Assembly: GCF_021249405.1 (NCBI RefSeq)
Contig: NZ_CP089593.1
Coordinates: forward strand, 1,178,001-1,242,000
DNA: 64,000 nt
Direction: 5' to 3'
Origin: Halobacterium zhouii
GTDB taxonomy: Archaea; Halobacteriota; Halobacteria; Halobacteriales; Halobacteriaceae
Part shown: one piece after another, positions 58,977 through 64,000 of the stretch
Layout of the letters: each line of letters begins with the position of its first letter
How positions within the stretch are numbered: the first letter of the stretch is position 1
Position numbers and translations under genes: made by a program
The notes under the pieces: generated by a model
What the model was told of the DNA's origin: nothing
Databases searched by the model: none
What the model saw: only the letters and a program-made list of their open reading frames with translations

Positions 58977-59537
58977 TCAGGACGCACACGCCCAGAGTCC
59001 GGTTCCGTTCGCCTGCGCCTGGTTCTCTGCCGCAGTGAACGAGTCGAGTCGCGCGAACTCCGTCTCGTAGAGGCGCGCGTACCCCCTGTTCAGGAGCGCG
59101 TAGTTGAACGACCGCTCCCCCGAAGCGTTCGCGCCGACGGTGACGTACGCGAGCAGGCGCCCGTAGCTCCCGCGCCGGTCACCACCGACGACGACGGTGA
59201 CGGTCTCACCAGCGAGGCGCTCGGTCGCGAACTGGCTCGCCCGCTCACCCCACTTGCGGAGACACGAGCGCCCCGCTTCGGTGTCCGGGACGCCCTCGAA
59301 CTCGCCAGGCGACACCTCGACGTGGACCTCCGGCGTGTCCACGCCGAGCAGGCGCACACGCTCCTCGGTTCCGTTCGCGTACTCCACGTCGAGCGTGTCG
59401 CCGTCCACCACGTCGACGACGGTCGCCGTGCGGACCTGGGCCGGAGCGGGGTCCGTCGTCTGGCCGCCGATGGAGACGTTTACGGTACAGCCAGCGAGGA
59501 GGACAAGTGCAACGACGGCGAGTGTGGCGCGTTTCAC
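58977..59537 (-). CDS. Thermonuclease-like (SNase) lipoprotein
   Basis: This 186-residue protein has a signal peptide and lipobox (LAVVALVLLAGCTVNVS), so it is anchored outside the cell. The mature part is a staphylococcal-nuclease fold: TATVVDVVDGDTLDVEYANGTEERVRLLGVDTPEVHVEV, with the catalytic Asp/Arg/Glu pocket, and GSYGRLLAYVTVGANASGERSFNYALLNRGYARLY. It may degrade extracellular DNA for phosphate or defence. It is convergent with the MATE gene. Confidence 0.87.
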   Translation of the reverse strand: MKRATLAVVALVLLAGCTVNVSIGGQTTDPAPAQVRTATVVDVVDGDTLDVEYANGTEERVRLLGVDTPEVHVEVSPGEFEGVPDTEAGRSCLRKWGERASQFATERLAGETVTVVVGGDRRGSYGRLLAYVTVGANASGERSFNYALLNRGYARLYETEFARLDSFTAAENQAQANGTGLWACAS

Positions 59538-59561
59538 GGCGGCGATTCGGACGGGAGGGTG

Positions 59562-61565
59562 TTAACGCTCGCGGCCCGCGGCGGACGCGGCGACTGCGAC
59601 GAGACCCGCGAGGACGAGTGCGGCGACGGACACACCCACTCCGAAGCCGGGCATGGACGTTCCGCTGGACTGGTCGTCCTCGCTCGACCGCGCGGTCTGG
59701 TTGCCGACCGCGACGGTGTACTCGCCCTCGGTCGGGACGGAGACGGTGACGCGCCGCGTGACGGACTCGCCCGCCGCGAGCGTCGCCTCCAGGGACGCGA
59801 CCGTCTCACCGTCTACCGTGACGGCGACCGGCCCCGCCGCGGGGGTCGCGTTCGGACTGGACAGCGTCGCAGTCACGGTCACCTGGCCATCGCCGTCGTT
59901 CGTCCCGGAGAGCGAGACGTTACTCACCTGGGGTTTCGCTGGCCGCTCGACGACGGCGCCCGTCGACCCCGGGCCGAGAGAGACGTTGTACGCGCCCGCC
60001 TCGCCGAACTCGTGGCGAAGAGTGACGGTCGCGGACTCGGAGGGGCGAAGCGTCCCGTTCGTGACCGCCAGAACGTCACCGTCGAGTCCCAGCGTGGCGG
60101 CGTACTCGCCGTCCGCGCCGCCGGTGTTCGTGACGTTCGCAGTGACGACGAGCGTCTCGCCGACGTAGAGCGCGGGCAAGGAGTCGAACGACGCGGTCCG
60201 GAACGGGCCGGTGACGCGGTACTCCACCGAATCGTACTCCATCTGTGCGGGTTCCGTATCGAACGCCCGCCAGTGCTCGAAGCGCGACCACATCTCGGGC
60301 GCACGGCGCGTCTCCGTGTATCGTTCACCGACCGTGGCAACCTGCTCCGAGGCGGCCGCCGCGACCGCCGCGAGCACGTCGTCGTTCGACACCTCGCCGT
60401 CGTGTTGGTTGAGTCGCGAGAACACCTCCATCATCGAGTGGCTGCTGTTCGTGGCGAGGCGCACCCGGCGGTCGAGGTCCCCCCAGACGAGACTCCCCTT
60501 GACGTAGTCGGCGCCGTACTCCCACGTCCCCGGCCGGGCGAGGACGGAGTCCGCCCACGGCGCCTCGGCGCCCCGGCCGAGGTAGTCGCTGAACGAGTCG
60601 AACCCGATCCGGCCCTGTTCGAGTGTGAGCAGCGCCGCGTAGTAGTCCGCGACGGCCTCGACGGTCCACCGACCGCTCGCCGTCGTGGTGTAGTCCTGCC
60701 GCGTGTGGACGTACTCGTGGATCCAGACGTTCCCGGGGTCGTCGAGTTCCGCGTCGGCGACCACCCAGAGGTCAGAGCCGCCGTACTCGACGCCGCGTGC
60801 GACCCACCGGACGTCGTTGGGCGCGGCGACCAGCCAGACGTTCGGGTCGCGCTCACCGACCCGCATCTGGTCGGACGCCGCGGCGAGCGCGTCGAACACC
60901 TCCGCGGGCGACTCCGCCATCGACGCTCGCTCCGGCACGGCGAGCGTGAACGTCTGTTCGTGTGCGGTCCGCGTGTGTGTCTCGACCGGCCCGAGGTACG
61001 CGACTTCGCCGCCGGTCGTTCCCGCGCCGGCCACGCTGACACTCGAGGCGAGCGTGACGTTCCGGGCGTCCCGCCAGCGCCACTCCGTTCCGAGTTGCGG
61101 GACGGTGACGAGCGCCCAGGCTCCGGCGTCGACGAACGAGTACGACCCCTGCGTGCTGGTGGCTCGTGGACTGTCACTGGATCGGTTGGCGGCCATCGAG
61201 AAGCGCAGGGTCGCGGGGTCGGTGCTCCCGTCCCACTCGTACCCGCTGTCCGTCTCGGTGAACGACTCGCTCGTGACGTCCGTCGCCCGGTCCGGCAACC
61301 GTACCACGAGCGCCGTCAGTTCCGACGGGACGTCGTACGTCACTGTTACGCCAACCCGCCCCGGTTCGGACGGCGTGAGGTGGAGTCGCATCGACTGCTC
61401 GATGGTTGGCGTCGCCGACCGCGCCGACGGCACGTCTGTCGACGCCACCGCTGGCCCAGCGGACGAGCCCTCGGACTGGGCGCTGTCGGCCAGCACACCG
61501 CCGGCAAGCGGGCCAGCCACGAGCGACGCGACGATCACCACCGCGAACGCGACCGCCTTCGACAT
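59562..61565 (-). CDS. Surface gluzincin peptidase (M1/M61-like) with PGF-CTERM tail
   Basis: This 667-residue protein starts at the ATG at 61565 (a GTG lies at 61574). It has an N-terminal signal (AVAFAVVIVASLVAGPLAGGVLA), then a beta-rich domain with many sequons. HEYVH at 283-287 plus a downstream E303 in WTVEAVADYYAAL form the HExxH...E zinc site of gluzincins. A CARDB-like beta domain (VETLVVTANVTNTGGADGEYAATL) precedes the C-terminus SMPGFGVGVSVAALVLAGLVAVA followed by basic residues. That is the PGF-CTERM signal for archaeosortase ArtA, so the protein is proteolytically processed and lipid-anchored at the surface. Confidence 0.85.
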   Translation of the reverse strand: MSKAVAFAVVIVASLVAGPLAGGVLADSAQSEGSSAGPAVASTDVPSARSATPTIEQSMRLHLTPSEPGRVGVTVTYDVPSELTALVVRLPDRATDVTSESFTETDSGYEWDGSTDPATLRFSMAANRSSDSPRATSTQGSYSFVDAGAWALVTVPQLGTEWRWRDARNVTLASSVSVAGAGTTGGEVAYLGPVETHTRTAHEQTFTLAVPERASMAESPAEVFDALAAASDQMRVGERDPNVWLVAAPNDVRWVARGVEYGGSDLWVVADAELDDPGNVWIHEYVHTRQDYTTTASGRWTVEAVADYYAALLTLEQGRIGFDSFSDYLGRGAEAPWADSVLARPGTWEYGADYVKGSLVWGDLDRRVRLATNSSHSMMEVFSRLNQHDGEVSNDDVLAAVAAAASEQVATVGERYTETRRAPEMWSRFEHWRAFDTEPAQMEYDSVEYRVTGPFRTASFDSLPALYVGETLVVTANVTNTGGADGEYAATLGLDGDVLAVTNGTLRPSESATVTLRHEFGEAGAYNVSLGPGSTGAVVERPAKPQVSNVSLSGTNDGDGQVTVTATLSSPNATPAAGPVAVTVDGETVASLEATLAAGESVTRRVTVSVPTEGEYTVAVGNQTARSSEDDQSSGTSMPGFGVGVSVAALVLAGLVAVAASAAGRER

Positions 61566-61647
61566 ACGTCCCACTCCGAGCGGGAGCTACATAGTCGCCG
61601 TGGCCACGACCCAACAACCATTCGAGAATAACCGCGGTACGGGAGGG

Positions 61648-63000
61648 TCAGTCGGTCCGAGCGTCCGAACCATCGAGGAGAGCACTCGAGTCGCCACAGG
61701 CTCCGTCCGACCCGTCCACTCCGGCAGTCCCATCGTCCGCTCCTTCGTCAGACCCGTCTGCTCCCTCGTCCGTCCCTCCGTCCGCTCCCTCATTCGTCCC
61801 TCCATCCACTCCCTCGTCCGTCTCGTCGAGCGCCGTGAGCGCGGCGACGAGACACTCGAGAGCGACGCGCTGAGCCACCGCAGACGCGGTCGAGTGGGCG
61901 CTCGCGTCGTCATCGACCACGACGATGCGGTCGGCGGCGTCCCGCAACTCGGCGTTCGCGCCGCCAGCGTCCGCGTCGGCGGAAACGACCACGGCGTCCG
62001 CTTCCCTGACCAGACGCCGTGCGCGCGCCACCGCGTCCGCGTCGGGCTCGGTGAACGGCGGCACGGTCACGGCGTCGAACCCGAACCGGCGCGCGGTGTC
62101 GTGGTCCGTGTCCCCCTCGACGACCGGCCCCACGGTGGCCGGACACTGCGCGTCCGCGAGTCGCCGGAGCACCGGAGCGGCGGCGTCACCGCCGCCGAGG
62201 ACGTGAACGCGGCTGTCCAGGTCGGCTACGGGGTCGGGGAGTGGCGTCACCGTCGGTTCGCCGGTTACGGCGTCGGTGCCGACCGCCACCCGTGCGTCGA
62301 ACGCGTCGCGGACGGCGCCGGGCGTGAGCACGTCCTCGGCGGGCCCGGAGTCGACGACGCGTCCGTCCGCGACGAGCACGAGTTCGTCGCAGTAGCGCGC
62401 CGCCAGGTCGAGGTCGTGGATGGCCGCGACGACCGCGCGGTCGGCGTCGTCCGCGAGGCCACGGACGAGTTCGAGCGTGCGAATCTGGTGGTTGACGTCG
62501 AGGCTCGCAGTCGGTTCGTCGAGCAGGAGCACGGGCGCCTGCTGGGCGAGTGCGCGCGCGAGTAACACGCGCTGTTTCTCGCCGCCGGAGAGCGATGTGA
62601 CGTCGCGGTCTGCGAACTGCGCGACCTCCGCGCGCTCCATCGCACGGTCGACGGCTCCCGGGTCGTCGTCGCTCCCGAACCGGGGAATGTGAGCGTGGCG
62701 CCCCATCTCGACGGTCTCCCGGACGGTGAACTCGAACGAGAGATTCGTCTCCTGGGGAACGCTGGCGATGCGCCTGCTCGCGGCCTTCGAGGTGAGTTCG
62801 TGGACCGCGTCGTCGTCCACAAGCACCGTGCCGCCCTCGGGTTCGACGACGCCGTTCATCGCGCGAAGGAGCGTGGACTTCCCGGCACCGTTCGGGCCGA
62901 CGACGCCGACCAGTCGCCCGTCGTCGACGCTCGCACTCACTGCGTCGAGAATCTGCTCGCCGCCGAGTTCCACGTCCACGCCACGCACGTCGAGGGTCAC
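61648..63000 (-). CDS. btuD: Cobalamin ABC transporter ATPase BtuD with C-terminal extension
   Basis: This protein drives vitamin B12 import. It has 450 residues. The ABC domain is at about 1-255: Walker A GPNGAGKST (35-43), signature SLSGGEKQRVLLARAL, Walker B PVLLLDEPTASLDVN and His-loop AAIHDLDLAARYC. A Rossmann-like extension follows (about 270-390: VHVLGGGDAAAPVLRRL ... VVVSADADAGGANAELRDAADRIVVVDDDAS), as in other haloarchaeal BtuD proteins. The last 50 residues are an acidic repeat (DEGADGG/DEGADGS type) encoded by about 24-bp DNA repeats. Confidence 0.92.
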   Translation of the reverse strand: MTLDVRGVDVELGGEQILDAVSASVDDGRLVGVVGPNGAGKSTLLRAMNGVVEPEGGTVLVDDDAVHELTSKAASRRIASVPQETNLSFEFTVRETVEMGRHAHIPRFGSDDDPGAVDRAMERAEVAQFADRDVTSLSGGEKQRVLLARALAQQAPVLLLDEPTASLDVNHQIRTLELVRGLADDADRAVVAAIHDLDLAARYCDELVLVADGRVVDSGPAEDVLTPGAVRDAFDARVAVGTDAVTGEPTVTPLPDPVADLDSRVHVLGGGDAAAPVLRRLADAQCPATVGPVVEGDTDHDTARRFGFDAVTVPPFTEPDADAVARARRLVREADAVVVSADADAGGANAELRDAADRIVVVDDDASAHSTASAVAQRVALECLVAALTALDETDEGVDGGTNEGADGGTDEGADGSDEGADDGTAGVDGSDGACGDSSALLDGSDARTD

Positions 63001-63016
63001 CGCAACTGCACCTCCA

Positions 63017-64000
63017 TCACAGCGAATGCACCTCCCGGTCGCGGAGCAAGTAGAGGAAGAACGGCGCGCCGACGAACGCGGTGACGATGCCGACGGGAAG
63101 CTGGGCGGGCTGAGAGCGCGCGATTGTGTCTGCGACGACGAGGAACGCCCCGCCCATCATCGCGCTGGTCGGTAGCAGGACGCGGTGGTCGGGGCCGACG
63201 AGCAAGCGCATCGCGTGCGGGACGACGAGCCCGACGAAGCCGATGATTCCCGCGACGGAGACGGCGGCCGCCGTGACGATGCTCGACACTACGAGGAGGA
63301 TTCGCTTCGTCCGTTCGACGTCGACGCCGAGCGTGTGCGCGTCCTCCTCACCAGCGAGCAGGACGTTCATGTCCCGAGCGTACGCGAACAGAATGACGCT
63401 CCCGATGACGATGGTCGGGAGCACGAGTTCGACTTCGTGCCAGCGCGCGCCGTTTAGGCGCCCCATCAGCCAGTACATCGCCTGTTCGATGCTTTCGCCG
63501 GAGTGGACGACGACGAAGGACGTGACTGCACCGAGGAACGTCTGTACGGCAACGCCAGCGAGCAGCAGCGTGGCGACGGGGGTGCGGCCGTTCTGCGTGG
63601 CGAGGGCGTAGACGGTGAACGCGGCGGCCAGCGCGCCGACGAACGCCGCGGTCTGAACGCCGAATGGAAGGAGCGCGGGCAACGTGAGCGCGGTGACGGC
63701 GGCGACCGCTGCGCCCGAGGAGACGCCGATGATGGAAGGGTCGGCCATCGGATTCCGGAAGAACCCCTGCATGACGGTGCCAGCGACCGCGAGACCGGCG
63801 CCGACCGTCGCGCCGAGAACGATTCGGGGCATCCGGAGGCTGCCGACGATGTACTGCGTGGTTCCGGGGACTGCGAAGTTCAGTGGCGACGTGTAGCCGA
63901 CGTCGAGGACTGGCAGGGGAATCGCGCCGACGAGCGGGAGCGGCCGCGTCGCCATCGACATCGAAAGCGAGGTAGGAAGCGCGAGCGCGTCCAGCGCCGC
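63017..64000 (-). CDS. btuC: Cobalamin ABC transporter permease BtuC, partial (5' end beyond window)
   Basis: This FecCD-family permease stays in frame beyond the window edge; ATGs at 63961 and 63955 are internal to it because the reading frame upstream ([13 protein letters not shown]) stays open and the expected first helix is missing. Visible hallmarks are [48 protein letters not shown] and [48 protein letters not shown]. The stop is 16 nt before the btuD start. BtuF is expected upstream, outside the window. Confidence 0.94.
   Translation of the reverse strand, partial: AALDALALPTSLSMSMATRPLPLVGAIPLPVLDVGYTSPLNFAVPGTTQYIVGSLRMPRIVLGATVGAGLAVAGTVMQGFFRNPMADPSIIGVSSGAAVAAVTALTLPALLPFGVQTAAFVGALAAAFTVYALATQNGRTPVATLLLAGVAVQTFLGAVTSFVVVHSGESIEQAMYWLMGRLNGARWHEVELVLPTIVIGSVILFAYARDMNVLLAGEEDAHTLGVDVERTKRILLVVSSIVTAAAVSVAGIIGFVGLVVPHAMRLLVGPDHRVLLPTSAMMGGAFLVVADTIARSQPAQLPVGIVTAFVGAPFFLYLLRDREVHSL

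Noticed and set aside
59322..61631. 769-codon plus-strand frame opposite the gluzincin peptidase
   Set aside because: The peptidase on the minus strand has signal peptide, HExxH and PGF-CTERM in order; the plus frame is Arg-rich noise.

Overview
The window is chromosomal DNA of an extremely halophilic archaeon (class Halobacteria). The genus Halobacterium or a close relative is an inference from gene order, such as the L11-L1-P0-P1 ribosomal cluster with a small VNG_1110C-type gene and a DRG GTPase beside it. Supporting signs are very acidic proteins, high G+C with strong third-position bias, TATA boxes about 25-30 nt before many ATGs (leaderless transcripts), archaeal markers (AglB, P0/P1 proteins, DphB, Trm5) and Tat/lipobox and PGF-CTERM surface proteins. 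I see no rRNA, CRISPR array, transposase or integrase.

Layout. 1-4590 is an A/T-richer glycan island: a methyltransferase cut by the window edge, a GT4 glycosyltransferase, a gutted sulfatase remnant, an alkaline-phosphatase-superfamily enzyme and a lipid-linked oligosaccharide flippase. It abuts the G+C-rich aglB oligosaccharyltransferase (4641-7931), which is followed without a gap by a DUF368 polyprenyl-phosphate transporter candidate. 8895-12944 is glycerol catabolism: a shortened glpA, divergent from glpK and a candidate glycerol facilitator. 13026-28367 carries two menaquinone blocks (menA-menC-menE and menF-menD-membrane protein-menB) separated by a BCCT transporter, a VOC protein, a membrane protein and an AhpD-like protein, and ends with a molybdopterin oxidoreductase. 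28615-39287 holds small regulators, a large low-complexity protein, purA, a Trm112-like protein, the CbiX-DR2241 pair, a lipoprotein and an HTH/membrane-protein pair. 39539-47272 has cysS, a lipoprotein, a pstS-pstC-pstA phosphate operon that lacks pstB and phoU, and a DUF112 permease. 47440-51628 is the ribosomal stalk cluster, with a structured leader before L1, and the DRG GTPase. 52115-55186 has a VOC protein, a tiny zinc ribbon, dphB, trm5 and tRNA-Thr(CGU). 55292-58948 has regulators and a TetR/MATE efflux operon with a near-perfect 21-bp palindromic operator. 58977-64000 has a nuclease lipoprotein, a gluzincin protease with a PGF-CTERM tail and the BtuD/BtuC cobalamin importer, cut by the window edge.

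The least explained signals are non-coding or palindromic. A 158-bp multi-hairpin element with terminal inverted repeats lies between ahpD and menB. Tandem 3-nt-loop hairpins are translated in frame inside CbiX, and another palindrome lies inside Trm5. A MITE-like element with 21-bp perfect inverted repeats lies upstream of cysS, and a five-unit 20-bp tandem repeat begins at the stop codon of the large low-complexity gene. They suggest one or more small palindromic element families that are tolerated both between and inside genes.
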